Program-made: the position numbers and the translations under genes
Notes under the pieces: model-generated
Database searches by the model: none
Seen by the model: only the letters and a program-made list of their open reading frames with translations
What the model was told of the DNA's origin: nothing
Assembly (NCBI GenBank): GCA_949361645.1
Contig: OX442420.1
Location: forward strand, 3,207,882 to 3,271,881
Length of the DNA stretch: 64,000 nt
Reading direction: 5' to 3'
Source of the DNA: Spongilla lacustris
Lineage: Eukaryota > Porifera > Demospongiae > Spongillida > Spongillidae
Shown here: one piece after another, positions 1-14,500 of the stretch
How positions within the stretch are numbered: the stretch's first letter is position 1
How the letters are laid out: the number at the start of each line of letters is the position of its first letter

Positions 1-584
1 ACATGTACTTATGGCAAGCCACTTTGTATTTGGGCTATACAGTGCATGTACACATACATGCAGGAGACTTACTTTGAGGCTGCCAGGCCATTTATGAAAT
101 ATTGGTGTGGTTCCACACAAATGTACAAATGTACTACAGATGTGAGAAGGAAAAAATTGAAGCATGTTATTGTACATTTTTAGTCATCATCTACATGTAC
201 ATGTGTACATCATGTACATGTACATCTACATGTACATGTACATGTACATGTACATGTACATGTATCCTATTAATCACCTTGACACAAGTAGCCTTGGCTC
301 CAAGTATAGCAATGATTACTTCCTTCATTGTACATGTACATGTGGTTGCTATGATACATGTATCCTGTCAACTGATATCACATGTGGCCCATACTGGTAC
401 TAATGATTTCTTCAGGACTTCCTTGTGCATTTGGTTGCTATGATATCCTGTTGGTATCACATGTGGCCCATACTGGTTGGTCATGTGCACAAATTTGCAT
501 GCACGCACGCACGCACATGTACATGTACATGCACACTGTGCATTGTATGCAGCATACATGTACTCTCCTTGACGCTTGGCTTAG
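1..584. repeat. Intronic sequence with TACATG arrays
   Basis: No exon is supported here. The sequence is rich in ACATGTACATG tracts, with the longest near 222-262. It is probably the intron before the first visible exchanger exon, because a clear acceptor (CTTAG) sits at 581-584. Short ORFs in this stretch come from the hexamer repeat. Confidence 0.6.
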
Positions 585-2533
585 GGAGTGACCTTGTTGG
601 CATTCGGCAATGGAGCTCCTGATATCTTCAGTTCGGTCAGTGCCATCATGCAACGGGACGATAGGAAGGCAAATCTTGCCATTGGAGCCCTATTTGGTAT
701 GATACACAACAATAATTATAGGGTTATTATGTATGTTTATGTATGCACTGGGTTTGTACATTTGTTAGTAGTACATGCGTACGTGTACATGTACAATGTA
801 TGTGCAAGTCGGATACTTACAAAGCTGCACTTACAGCAGAAATAAGAACTACCAGATACCTGGTGGTGAGGGGAAAAATGAGTGAAAGTACATGTGCATG
901 TACATGTACCTGAAATATGCATGTACATGTATGTGTTGTACAATTCCATGCACTGGAGTGCACATGTTTATAAACAATTTTAAACAAGTCCCTTGGTGTA
1001 CACGTGTACATGTACATGCATGTGAACCTCTTAATTTGAACAACAGTATTTGTGTACATCATGTGCCTTCTTACATGCATTCCCCATCTCCTCTTCTGTT
1101 GCCACCAGGGGCGGGGATGTTTGTCACCTCGGTGGTGGTTGGATCTGTTGCCATTGTGAAGCCCTTCACTCTCACACAGAGGCCATTCCTCAGAGATGTC
1201 TTGTTCTACCTGATTGGTGTGTTCTGGACCTTTGTAATCCTCTGGCAGAACAAGGTCACCATCTATAGTGCTATAGGTGAGTATACCATGTTGGACGTCT
1301 ATGTACCAGGGTTCTAGTTTCCTTTTTTTTACAAGTGGACATAGGGATGAGTGCAATTATAGTTTTCAGTAAGTAATTTGTTGTGTGCACACTGTACTGC
1401 ATTTTATCTTAATAAGTACATGTGTGCACACAACAAATTACTTACTGACCACACCTATGAGCTCTCTTAGCGGCACACATGTGCCTATCAAAAGGGAGGA
1501 GTGGGTTGTTCATACTGATGTGCCTATCAAAGGGGAGGAGGGGGTTGTGTGTACTCTTGTGCCTATCAAAGGGGAGGAGGGGGTGTTCGTACTGATGTGC
1601 CTATCAAAGGAGAGGAGGGGGTTGTGTGTACACTTGTGCCTATCAAAGGGGAGGAGGGGGTTGATGTGCCTATCAAAGGGGAGGAGTGGGTTGTTCGTAC
1701 TGATGAGCCTATCAAAGGGGAGGAGAGGGTTGTGTGTACACATGTGCCTATCAAAGGGGAGGAGGGGGTTGATGTGCCTATCAAAGGGGAGGAGTGGGTT
1801 GTTCGTACTGATGAGCCTATCAAAGGGGAGGAGGGGGTGTTCGTACTGATGTGCCTATCAAAGGGGAGGAGGGGGTTGTGTGTACACATGTGCCTATCAA
1901 AAGGGAGGAGGGGGTTGTGTGTACATGTACATGTACATGTACATGTACGTGTACATGTACATGTACGTGTACATGTACATGTACATGTACATGTACGTGT
2001 ACATGTACATGTACGTGTACATTTACGTGTACGTCTACATGTACATGTGTACATGTACATGTACATGTGTACATGTACATGCAAGTACACATAAATGTAT
2101 ACAAACTGGATTGACTCAACACAACAATAAAGCGATGGAATTAATGGAGTAGCATCAATGTTTGGTCATTCATGTACATGTACATGTATGCCCAAATAGA
2201 TCAATAACAGACTGTTACCATTGGCATACACACATTTTGTACACATACACATGTACGCACGCACACAGTAAACCTTTATAGCACCCTCCTGCTACACGTG
2301 CACGATATGTACACTGCATGCAGATAACACATACATGTACATGTACATGTGCATGTGTACAATGTACATGTGTACATGTAAATGTACATGTAAAAATGCA
2401 TATACATATACATATGACATGCTCATGTACTCACACTGGTATTCTTCTCCAGGTTTGTTAGTGATGTACATCTCATACGTGGTCGTGGTCATTGTTGGAC
2501 GTATCATCTTCCAAAAGTGGAAGAAGTGGAGAG
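585..2533 (+). CDS. SLC8B1: NCLX exons encoding alpha-1 repeat and following helices
   Basis: Exon 585-696 starts GVTLLAFGNGAPD, the alpha-1 signature that binds Na+/Ca2+, and ends in phase 1 at TTTG|gt. Exon 1109-1276 continues GAGMFVTSVVVGS and RPFLRDVLFYLIG, two membrane helices. Exon 2453-2533 adds LLVMYISYVVVVIVGRI, another helix, followed by a basic KWKKWR stretch that marks the start of the cytosolic loop. All three junctions are phase 1 and keep the frame. The intron 1277-2452 holds a minisatellite and a TACATG array. Confidence 0.92.
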
Positions 2534-5500
2534 GTGAGTTAGCGATGGATGCATTCGTGAGACACACACAACTTATTTAGGTATTCATTATATGCAGTAC
2601 ATGTACATGTACATGTAAGTTACTGTGGTTGTGATGTTTAGTTACACATGTACTAGCCTCGTCCCCAGGCCCTGTTTTTATTAAAGTCACGGGGGTGAAA
2701 AACAGGGCCTGGTAGACACTGCCAGGGTCCTAGCGTGCATGTGCTAGCCATTACCTGAAGGCCTGGTAATTGTATACTGTTATAATTATTGTTTTTACAC
2801 CTTTCTGTCTACCATCTCGTTTTCAGCATAAACTCTTCCTCGTCCCAGACCGTTGTACATGTACATGTATATGTAGAGTTTCGTACGTCGACTTACTATC
2901 CTTTGCTCCTTGGACTAAGTTCTTACCTCTACAATTGGTACATGTAGGCTGGCCACTTCACGTTGCTTGCCATCTTTAGCCGAAGCCACAATGCTGAAAA
3001 CCTACTTGTACTTAGTCTCATACCCAGACCCTGATTCCCACAGCTGCGGATGGATTACATCACCGCTACGTGGAAAGAGGGTCTGGTGAACTGCTGTACT
3101 CAATTTTGTCCCGCGATTACATAACATTATTATTCCAACGTCGGGAGGAATGCAGTGGCGTAGTTATGAATATGTTTAGCGTCAACACGAATGCAATTAG
3201 TTAATTGAATAATTAATTAACGCAACTGACAGAGGAGAAGGACCAAATGTTTCCAAACAACGCTTCGCTCGTTGTCCTTTCTCCACCACGTATCAAATGC
3301 CCAAGGCAGAAACGGCTTAACAAAGTGACTCCCATGCCATTTGCAAGACATACGAAGACATCCCGATCCAGTAGTACGTCTACGATGATTGGGAAGTGTT
3401 TGTCGTATGTATAAAACAACCCTTACGTTCACCCGCTCACTTGATCGTTCGCCGTACATCCTCCATCACCATCGCAATTACCAATAACTCCCTATAATAA
3501 CTAAGGTATGCAATTACTCCATACCTCGAATCTGATTGGTTCCCCAACATTCTGGTGACCGTGGACAGAATTGAGTACAGCAGTTCACCAGACCCTCTTT
3601 CCACGTAGCGGTGATGTAATCCATCCGCAGCTGTGTGAATCAGGGTCTGGGCATGAGACTAACTTGTACTCTCGTGGTGCGCACTCATTGGAACTACCCT
3701 ACACACTTGGAAAACTTTGGTGATGAGAATTAGTCTGGTATCGACGGATAAGACCTTTGCCAATGAGTGCGCACCATGCGGTGGGCATGTGGTACTGCGT
3801 ATATACATGTACATTCATGTGCAGTACATGTACATCATCATGTAGCTACAGATTGCTGTAGTGCCTGCAACACCATGGAAGTACATGTATGCATGGCTTG
3901 ACTTCTTGTGTGCACCTGTATCACTATTACTGCTGCACTTTAAACCAGTAGTAGGATTGTAAGTTGCTTGTAAAACAGTTACTTTTATGCAACATGTTGT
4001 GTGGTTGTGATATGCATGTATGTGTAGCATTGTTGCGCTTGTTTCCTGTCCCCAAAGGTCGCACACGAGGAGCTCAAGCAAATGCCTCAGGTTCAGCAGC
4101 AATAGAAGAGGAATTACTTACCCAAGGTGTCATGGTGGACACTCCCCCAGATGAAGCTCCACAAGAGACTACTTCCCCTGTTATCAGCTCACCACCAGAT
4201 CCTGCTACACTGGTGCATGTGGTAAGTGAATTAATGGATGAAGAGCACCACAGTGCAACCCCATTGGAGGAAAACGATGTAGCCCCGCTGGACATACATG
4301 TAACCCCATTGGAGGAAAATGACACAACACCTTTGGAGGAAACTACGACCACTCCTTTTGCATACATTGGAAATTTTCTTGTTTCAGCAACCGGTAACCC
4401 CGCAGAAGAACCTACTGAAATAGTAGCTAACACCGTTGGGGAGTCAAGACATTATCGTATGCAGGCAACTATTGCTGGTGGGTAGTACCCTATTGATATT
4501 GCAGGCCCAGTCAGGCCTGCATTTGAATTGGATAGGATGCATGTACGGTTTGTGTACGTAGCAACTGATAAGAGAGTACTCAGGTACATCTTAATCTTTA
4601 CATGCATATGTACATGTATGTATTACACCGTTAGCTTCCACAAGCACCACTGTGCATGTTAATGTACATGTAACTCTGCACATTATTTCTAGCATGCTGA
4701 ATTACATGCATGTACATGTACACATTGTACATGTACTTGTACACATTGTACATGTACATGTATACCATTTTTTCTATATGTACTTACAATGTACATGTAT
4801 ATACATGTATATAAACATGTGCACATGTAGATGTAATGCATATCTCCCTCTCTCCTTTCACCTATCCCCCCTTTTTTTCTCCCCCCCCCCCCCCCCCCCC
4901 CACTCTCGATCTCTCCTTTTTTTTCAGGTGCTCTTAGTGGTAGTGAAACTGTTACCCCAGTTGTCCGACAACTTCGAAATGTTAATAACTTTAGAAGCCT
5001 GGCAGTCAATGCAGAAGAAGATGAAGGTTTGCTTACATGTACATGTTCATGTAGATGAATTTGTATGTTGTACTGCTGATAAGGACTATTTGAGGACCAT
5101 TATCAATGTCTGCATTCAACAATCTATGCACCTGCATGTATTTACATGTATAGAAGTACATTTACATACATGTAGCTGGAACGTGAAGCAATATGTATTG
5201 CAAATTTTCTGTGTGGGTAAAATGCAATCACATGCATCGGTTTATGTTTGATAAACCCCAGGCACGTCGGCTATGCTTAATATGCTATATTACACGTATG
5301 TACATGTACATACTGTTATGTAACATGTATATGAATATGTTCTATTGTAGTGTAACATGACATGATATCATAACCTGTACTATTTTTAGATGACTCTTCT
5401 GATTCGTCGGATACCTCTCCATTCTTGGATGCTCATACAAGACGGATTTTACATCCACACCCATTTTTAAAACTTATAAAAGAACTATGGCCATTCGGAG

Positions 5501-8500
5501 AGGAATTTAGGTCACTGAAATGGACTGAAAAGATTTACGAAGTCATCAAGGTACATGCACATGCACTATACAGTTGCTCCTGGTTATGTACATGTGTGTA
5601 CATGTACATGTTTTGTGTGTACTAACTAAGCCTGAGGACATGCTACATGTACATAGGTATTGTCAATGGGAAGTGGAAATTGGGCATGTGAATCAGTTAT
5701 GAGTCAATGGGCGGGAACTACATGTACTTGTAGGTACATGTGTATAGTGATGAAGTGATGTACATGTACATAATGCATGGCGTTTTTAACGTTTTTAAAA
5801 AATTGGAGAAAGGAAGATAACACAATTATGACCAGAAAAGTTTTGTAGTTGGAAACAACTATTATTACAATCAGAAATTGGAAAAGAAAACCCACAAATG
5901 CTACTTACGTATTTGTGTGAGCTGGGCCAGGTAAATCTGAAGTTCTGTTGATGACAAGGACAAAATTTTAGCGTGTCCAAAAGACACAATATGGGTGTAC
6001 TGTCTCCACTCTTCATAACGAATGCACACACACACACACTGATATTTTGCACTTATAAAACAAAGCGTGAATATCGTTGGGCTGGTGCACTAGGAGCAAT
6101 GTGGCTGCATGGGGTACGTAGCTGGTACATGTACCATCCAGTTTGGCGAAGGTGAAGTGGCACAGGTACTTTGTGTATTGATGAAAGGGAATGGCTGTTG
6201 GTATTGTACATGTACATATACATGTATGTTAAATCCCAACTGCTGTGTTTTCTAATCTTACTTCTTCTTGCGGCAACTGCCTTTAATTGTTCTCTTGGAT
6301 TGTCAACCCCATTCTTTTTTGTAGTGTACATGTACATGTAACTTCAGCAAGTTGATAGATTTGTCCCTTTCTTTGTCTTATACTGCCCTATAAATTCACC
6401 TAATTTCCCACATACAGTGTACATGTACATGTACATGTACATGTAATTCAGCAAATGCAATACTATGGGCACAAATGTCCCAATTAGGACAGTCTGCTTC
6501 ACAAGAATACCCGCACCTTTCTTGGGAACAACTGGATGTTTCTGCTATAACTCATTACAAACATTGCACCTGTTCCCATTCAAGGAGCATGCAATTCCCA
6601 TTCTGTTTTTAACAACTCAGCAGTCTTATTTCAGATCCATTGATAGGTACATGTATGTTAAATATAATAATCAACTGATAAAGATAAAAGATGTAGACAA
6701 ATCAGGATCTCTGCTGCATTGCACTCTGCACATATTGCTTTCCTTATGAGATTGTAGGCAATCAATTGCAGCACTGATGTTGCTAACATTGTGTGGTAAA
6801 CCAACAAAAGATACTGGGGTTGAAGTTCATTTTTTCCATACCTCTTGTTCGTTCAATTTTATTTTTCTTGTAATCTATTTTATTTTAAGTGCTGTTTCAA
6901 TTTGCTGTCATACATTGTATCTCCTAGACATCTTTCAGAGTAGGCCAATCTCTTATTGCAATTTTTTTCAATCAGCTTTAATATTAGGGGCTATACAAAT
7001 TGCTGAGAATACATGACCTACATGTAGATATTGAACCTCGTTCGGTCAGCAGGCCCTTGTGATGTTCGATGTCCATAGAGTGGACAAGGACATCATGTAG
7101 CTTGGGCAAACTAAAGCACATGAAGGCCTTTGTCTATTTTCGCTGGAAGGAACTTGGGCCACCACTTGTCTTCATGTGATCTTCCTCCCTTATACATGTA
7201 GGTGCATGTACCTGCCAGCAGACTGAATGAAGGTCTCGCCAGCCTATTCTGCACTTCATCTGGTGAAGGTAATAGGTATAAGTCTTCAGTAGTTTCTTGC
7301 TCAGCTCCCTAAATCTGTTGTTTTTCACCACTTTTCATGGGAACATGCACTGGAGGAGCCAACTCAGGATTAAAAGCTCTTCTGCAACTAAAAACGCATG
7401 TTTTGGTCTCCCAGCAGGTAATACACTGGAGACCTGCTGCCAATGTAGAAAGCTACATGCAGGAATGTGGCAGAGCTGGTCACTGTGGTCTGCCCTCTTG
7501 TGCACTGTTGTGTGTTATGAAGTCTAATTTAAGAAAGAAAAAAAATCTCTCAAGTAATAATAGGCTACTGTTAGAATGCAGTGCCAATAATTTCTCTTAA
7601 AACTGACCATGCTTATGTGTAGGTATAACATATAATGGGTTAATGAGATATAATTACAGGGTTGCATGATATTCTAGCAAGAAATATTAGGAGTCCTGTG
7701 GTATTTGCACGCCACGAACACTGACCCGAACACAGGTTGACGTTGGTAACACACAAAAGAACAGGAAAATGAAACAGAACACGTGGCACAACTTATATAC
7801 ACCAAAACTGGACAGACTGGACACAAAACCAGTTATACAAGAATGTGGCGAAGTCTCGAAGAATCTAACAAAACCAAAACATTATGCACGATTATGCAAC
7901 ACAAACATACATTTAACAAGTCCTTAATGCTGTCTTAATGCTCCATCATGCTTGGTATACTATATGCGCTCTGACCGTGATTCCCATCACTTGACATAGT
8001 TTATTGTTTGCCCAAAAAGGGGGTAGGCGACAGCCGGCCAGTTGTGTGTGCGTAAGGGTGCTGACCCCCTGAGGGAAACGCTGGTCCCTATTAGGTCAGC
8101 CCCACCCCTTGATGCTGCATGGTCAAGGTAGGGTGGTTAGGTCAGGGTAGAAGCCCGAAGGGTGCCGCCCAAGTGAAACCCCCAAATGGATTGATTAACG
8201 GGTGATTTGGTTCCAGGTAACGGTGTGAATACAAGTGAAGTGTGTGTGCAGTGGAGTCATGGTGCTGATGCTACAGTTGCTGTGACTGAAGGACTTGTCA
8301 TTGGATGCCGGGTGTAGGTGGTGTAGGCAGCGCTGCTCCATCTTCCCAGCCACTGGATGGTGGGAGCCTTGCTTGTGCTGCTGCTGTTGCCGCCCCAATC
8401 TGGAGACTGTGTATTATATTTGGAGATATTGTACCCACTCCTGAGCAGTATGTCATTCAAGATGGCTCTCATAGCTCTGGAGGTTGTTGTGGAAGTGAAA

Positions 8501-11500
8501 TAGGGCTACTCTTGGTGGTGCTGTGCAGTTTCCAAAGTAGGCTCACAGTGCCATGACTGGGCATGATGCACGATGAGTATTGCCAATTGATATGATGGTC
8601 CCTTTCCCAGTTTGGTCAGATTTTGACTTCTTGATAAGAAAGTAAATGCCTTTCCTGACCCACGTGACATCGCTTCGTGTGGGGTGGAGTCTGGGGTCAA
8701 ATCTGCTTCTGGTAGTCCGGGTGTACTCGCTAACCCTCAGGAACCCAAAAAACTGAAAGTGAGGGCTGCTTTCAGCATCAGCCTGGACATCATGTCTGCT
8801 GAGTGGATCACTGTCCAGTAGCCTCAGTAGTTGCTCTAGCATATCAACTGTGAGAGGCAGTCTCTTGGGCTTGAGGTGGGCTGGGCCCTGGGAGCGTTGC
8901 ATGCCTCTGATGGCCAGGTTCAGTGTTAGGTTGTTGTGGGCTGGACTGCTGAACCCCCAAGTAAGATGGAGGGCGGTGATGGCTGCCATGTACACTTGGA
9001 TGGTGTTAGCCTGGAGTGCTTGGCTGAGATAGGCAGTGAAGAGGTTTATGGCGTACGTGGACCCTGGAAGGGAGGTCAGATTGAACTTGGTGCAGAAGGC
9101 ATAGTACTTCCTGATCCCTGTGGTGGATGTTGACTGCGCCGCGGCTCTTTGCAGGAGGTATCTGAGGCGGCCTTCTAGAACTCTGCCAGCTCCTGTGGTA
9201 CAGGTGTGGCCTGGGGGGCAAGGGAAAAAAGTGCGACATTTGTGGGAGAAGATGCATTCTGTGCCCTTGGTGCTGTGAATAACTTGGGCACCGAACGAAG
9301 GCTGAATGGGAGCATGCTGTCGAAGATGACTTTGCCCTTCCACTGGATCCCCAGTTAGTAACGGTCATCAGGGTGAACCGGTACCAGGCGGTACGCTGAT
9401 TCGATTTCTATCTTGGCCAGAATGGAACCCTGGCCCAGCCTCGCAGCGATTGTAGCCACATCATCTACAGAGATATAGAACAGCAAGCAGAGATCGGTGT
9501 CGATTTACGTTTATTACTGTATGGAGCGAGATAAATGCACACTTATAGTATACAAAACAAGTCAAACAAAAACTCACATTTCAGATCACTATTATAATTA
9601 TATACATAATTATAGTGCTACCTGATATAACGCTTGTAACCACCTTTCTATACGCTACTAGTAGTTGAGCAACTGGTACACATCATCGATCATCACAGGG
9701 TGGTATACTCTGTTAATGTTGCCCTTGTTTAATGATGGCAAACGATTAGATAGCTTTCTATAATATCTATTATTGTGAATACATCAATACTTGTGTTGAT
9801 GCAACTGTTTGATTTTGAGACCATTAATTCATGTGTACACTGATGTACATTGAATACGCCTTTGAACATCACAATAAGTAACACTGAAATCAAGAGTACA
9901 GTAACAATGAAGACAATCAAGAGTAGAATAACAAAAGCGTTTCTAAAAATGAAAACTAGGCTAGTCCGTATCCTCCATGATTCTTCATTGCAAACACAAA
10001 GTTTTCTTTGAACACCTCAGGCTGTTGGTAATAAATGGTGGGGTGGCTCAACTCCAAGATGCAAGTTGAAGATTTAGGATAAGGGTTTGCAGTAAATACC
10101 AGTGATGGCAATGTTTCAAATCCACCAACTGGGTATTGAGTCCGAGCCAGAAAAAAAGAACAGCACTTCGTACAGCTTCAGCTCCTGTTCATCACCAGCT
10201 ATATGAAGGTAAATGTACCTTAACTATCGCATCTTGCCCTGAATGTCCTTTCTATACCTTCACAATCATACAGAAGATTTATGAACATCATATACGCATC
10301 TTCTTTTTTCCCCTCACATTGGATCATGTTCTGGCGAGAATCACACATCAAAAAAATTTCTTATAGCATCTACAATTGTAACAAGGATACCATGTACATG
10401 TAGCTACACTCCTAGATCTATACTGCACTGTCTGTACCTGCAGTTAGTGGAGAACAGTCTAAAGAGGTGAAACATGCTTGAATACATCAGGATATTTTTC
10501 TATTTCATCTACATGTAGCACTCCAAGTGCTGCAAGACCCCTTCGGATACGGTCCAGTTCAGCTTTTCCTTTATACAAAATGCAGTGTCCTGACATGCCC
10601 GCTTCCACAACTAAGTATGAATTTAGCGGGGATGTCACACAGATGTCAAAGCTGCAGACGCATTGCCATCCCAGTTGGAGACTAAAATGTTAACTGGTCT
10701 AGTTTTAGATTCTTCCAGCCCCCAGCCACATCCAACCCAAAATGAGCTGATAAAGATGCATGATGGAAAGTGTTGAACAATGCATTTCAAAGCAAGTTGC
10801 ATCAGTTTGTTACATCACCATGCATCATCATTAAATTTGCATCAAATTTCACCGCTACATGCTGGAAGAGGGGCAGTCAGGCGAGGTTACAGCATCGGGG
10901 AGGACACCAATACCGTCGGGTTGATCGGGAGAGCAAACGACAGCATTGGCAGGTCGGGGCACGTCTCCACCGTGTTGTGTTCACTGAGGCAATGTTTGCA
11001 GCGCACGCAACCAGTCAGCAACCATGCACATCTGAATTAATGCTCCAGTCCCATGACTCCGTCACCCCCAATTCTTGATTATAGTGTACCAATAGATGTA
11101 AATTCATGTAATCTGAGTCTGACCAGAGAAACTGCAGTGCAAACACTACATACAACCCTATAAGGATTAAACAATATAAAGCAAAACTTCAGCCAATTTG
11201 AGCCGAACCAATCGGATTCCATTATCCCTGTCGATCTGGATTTGGACCAGGCCGGATAACTGATAACGGAATGATGAATAACAAGGCGGAATCCGTAATA
11301 TCCGTCATTTAATCACTATCCGGATGCAAACCCTAGACAGGATGGCCACCATCCCCGTAAAGCATTCTGCCCACACGAGAATGTCCGACGCGAGAGCCCT
11401 CCGGACGTGATTCAGTTTGGACTCGGAGCCATCAGTTGCCCACGACTCCTGAAGGAGTTCGGACATTTCAACGAATTCGAGGCCCTCTATCCGCGCCACC

Positions 11501-14500
11501 ACTTTGGCCGGGAATCTGGACACAGGATCGAAGGCACCCGACGCGAGTTGTGTCGGTCCCCGCTGACTCTCCGAAGGGTGTGCCAGCTCGACTAGGAGGG
11601 ATGCCAGCCCCGTCCCTGTGGGCTCGTCCGTCAGTGTAAATGTCGGCAGTTGCAGCCCCAATGGTTGCGTCGGCTGGAGGTCTTTCCGACCTGGGAACGA
11701 ACGACGGTGGTGTAAAGGCATGTTCGTGCACCACGCTTAACGAATGCACGCCATCAAAAGGGGGGCCATGCAGATCTGCCGAGCCGCCTTCTCGAACGGG
11801 AACAAACGAAGGAGGAAATGGATATGCTATTTAATCTCCATGCATGCGATGCAGCCCCACCCCCCTCGCATGTCGAGACCAGCCCAGCGGCCCGATTGGT
11901 TTAATTTGCACACGTGGAGCGGGCATCACAAGTGAAACAAGGCTTACTGTTGCTCCCTTGAGCCCCATCATCCGCATCCTGAGGTCGGCCCAGCTGTCCC
12001 TGACTGGTACCTGGAGCTGGGCGGTCCTGCGTCGCCCCATTGAGCTGGCTGAACCGCTCCTCAATATATTGCCTCTGTTCGGGGGTAAACGTCTCCATAT
12101 GTCGATGCAAAGCAAGCGTCCAACGTGAAACGATACAAAGTACACGTGGCATGATCAAGTGGCCCGGGGTATATATGAACCAACTGCGCCGCGCCGACCA
12201 GGTATGCAATGACAGTAGTCCGAATAGGACCGCACGCCTGCGCCGCGGCTGATGCCTGATTAAAGGTGTTTAGCTACACTAAATACATATGTCTGGTGTT
12301 TAGGGACCCCTACTATTGGGGACCCTGGGTCCCCCCATAACACTAGCGAACTAGGGACCTCGGACCCCTCATCCCAATATTGCTAGCGTTTTAGGGACTC
12401 CATCGTTTAGGGAACCCCATGTAATTTGACATGCAGATGAGATAAATTAATACTGCTAATACATGAACATGCAAGATGGAACAATTCAGTAATGAAAACC
12501 CCCTACACTGGTGTAAAATCAACAATCCTTACAGTTCCAGGCTTTTATCAGATATATTAAAGATGGATACAGTATTTCTTTTGCCTATACACCTCTTAAC
12601 AGGAGCATTAGTTGTTGGGAATGGCATCAACTTCTGACTTTCCAAGCACTTTAATAGGTGATTTCTCATTGCATCCTGTTTAAGATGTAAACTGTCTCCT
12701 TGTGCCCAATAGTACACAAAGGCAATACTGATGTATTATATTCAGTGTAGAATTTCCATCTTTGTCAACTGAATGGTAGAGTTGAATTTGCTGTGCACAA
12801 AGAGTAGATTTAAACCCTTTAATGATTTCTACAGCAGCATTTGTGCAGCAGCAATGTGTCTGTCACTAAATAGAGTACCATTTCCCAGTTCTGCTTTATC
12901 TATCAATGTCAAATCCTCCTTACCATGGATTGCCTCTTCCTGTTAGGAGAATATTAGTATAACAACTTGATAACAGCCTAAAGGTGTAAGTATTCAGAGG
13001 AGTTCCATGTGTCAATTAACCTCAATAAATCCTTAAAGACCTTAAGTTTCCGCTGTTCCATAATTGAGCCTTATCTATTGGGTCCCTAAAACTCTGGAAG
13101 GGTCCCTTAATCCCTATGAGCAAAACAATACACATAAATAAGATACGAATTCGCTGATTGGATTGATAGCGATTGGGAATGCAGTTTTTGCTGGTGAATG
13201 ATGGTTCTGAAATTAGTCTTTCATCTCAACTTTCACCATCCTGTTCAACTTAGATACATGTAGGATTTCTGCTCTAGTTGTACTGTTGTTAAATGCTTGC
13301 ATTAAAATGGCTCTGTTTGATTTTCTCCTAAGAGATTAGGCCATTTATTTTTCTTGTTGGAGTCAGGATATTATATTCCATATGCATACTGGTAACCACA
13401 ATGTTTAAAGTTAGGGGTTGTATAACACATTAGACAACTGCACTTAATATATATAGTTGCACGTTGTGGATTTCCGTTTTACTCCTCTCAATCATACCAC
13501 TACTTTACCATCATCCGGATTGATAGTGATCAAGGTCATTGATTCGATGATACATAGTAGCTTCTTCATAACTGATTGTCCAACTTTTGGCATTGCTGTT
13601 TTATAGTTCTTTAAACAAGCATAGCCATAGCTGTACCGACTATACTAAAATGGCCAGATTTACAGGCAAGAGCTACATGTACATGTATGATATCTTCTTT
13701 ACGAACTGTAGAACATTGGCCAGAAAGCAAACCTGTCTTTAGAATTCAGTATGGGACACCCACAAACGTTGCAGTAATTCATTTAGGACATGGATGCTAA
13801 TTATTATTATTGCATTCATTGAATTCTGTTGAACATTCCTACATGTATCACATTTCATGGAACACCCATGGTGTACTTTGCCAGCCCACTGTACGTGATG
13901 TTCTACTGTAAGCGATAATCATCATTACATGTAAATGCACGAGACTATCCATGAGGGCTTTCTTTTCCAGCTAGGTTCAATGCCCTTGTTTTTTTGTCCT
14001 GTTCACTGATTGCTGCACAAATTTCTAACCTGTCCATGAAGTCCCAATCTACATGTATATATCAGCTGGGCAAGCTGATGTGACGATTCTTCATCCTTTC
14101 TTATTCTCTGCTACCAATGCAATCTCAATAATTCCAAGTTAAAATGTATAATTGAACCGACTCCAATACACACATACAGTACATTTATATACATGTACAG
14201 AATAAAGACATAATAAACAATTGCATGCCCCATAGTGCTGAGGCTCCAAGAACTATAACTATTTATCGAAGTCACAATGCACACTATTGACATTTAAATC
14301 ATGTACCTGTACTGTACATGTAACATGTCACTTTGGATGCTGTCTTACACTGTATGCCACATCTGGTTATGTGCATAACAGGTGTGTGCACAGATTGTCT
14401 GTTGTGATATTGCTGTAACCTGCATGTTCATTGTATTCTCCTCTAATCTCCAGTGTCCTGCTGGCGTTCTTCTCACCCTCACTGTGCCTGTGGTGGACCA

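Noticed and set aside
1385..2152. ORFs encoding VPIKGEEGV and TCTCTC repeats
   Set aside because: They translate a minisatellite and a TACATG array inside a well-defined intron.
11305..11749. A host gene in the GC-rich patch at 11.3-12.2 kb
   Set aside because: The frame resembles retroelement ORF1, needs frame changes and lies upstream of RT and recombinase remnants on the same strand.
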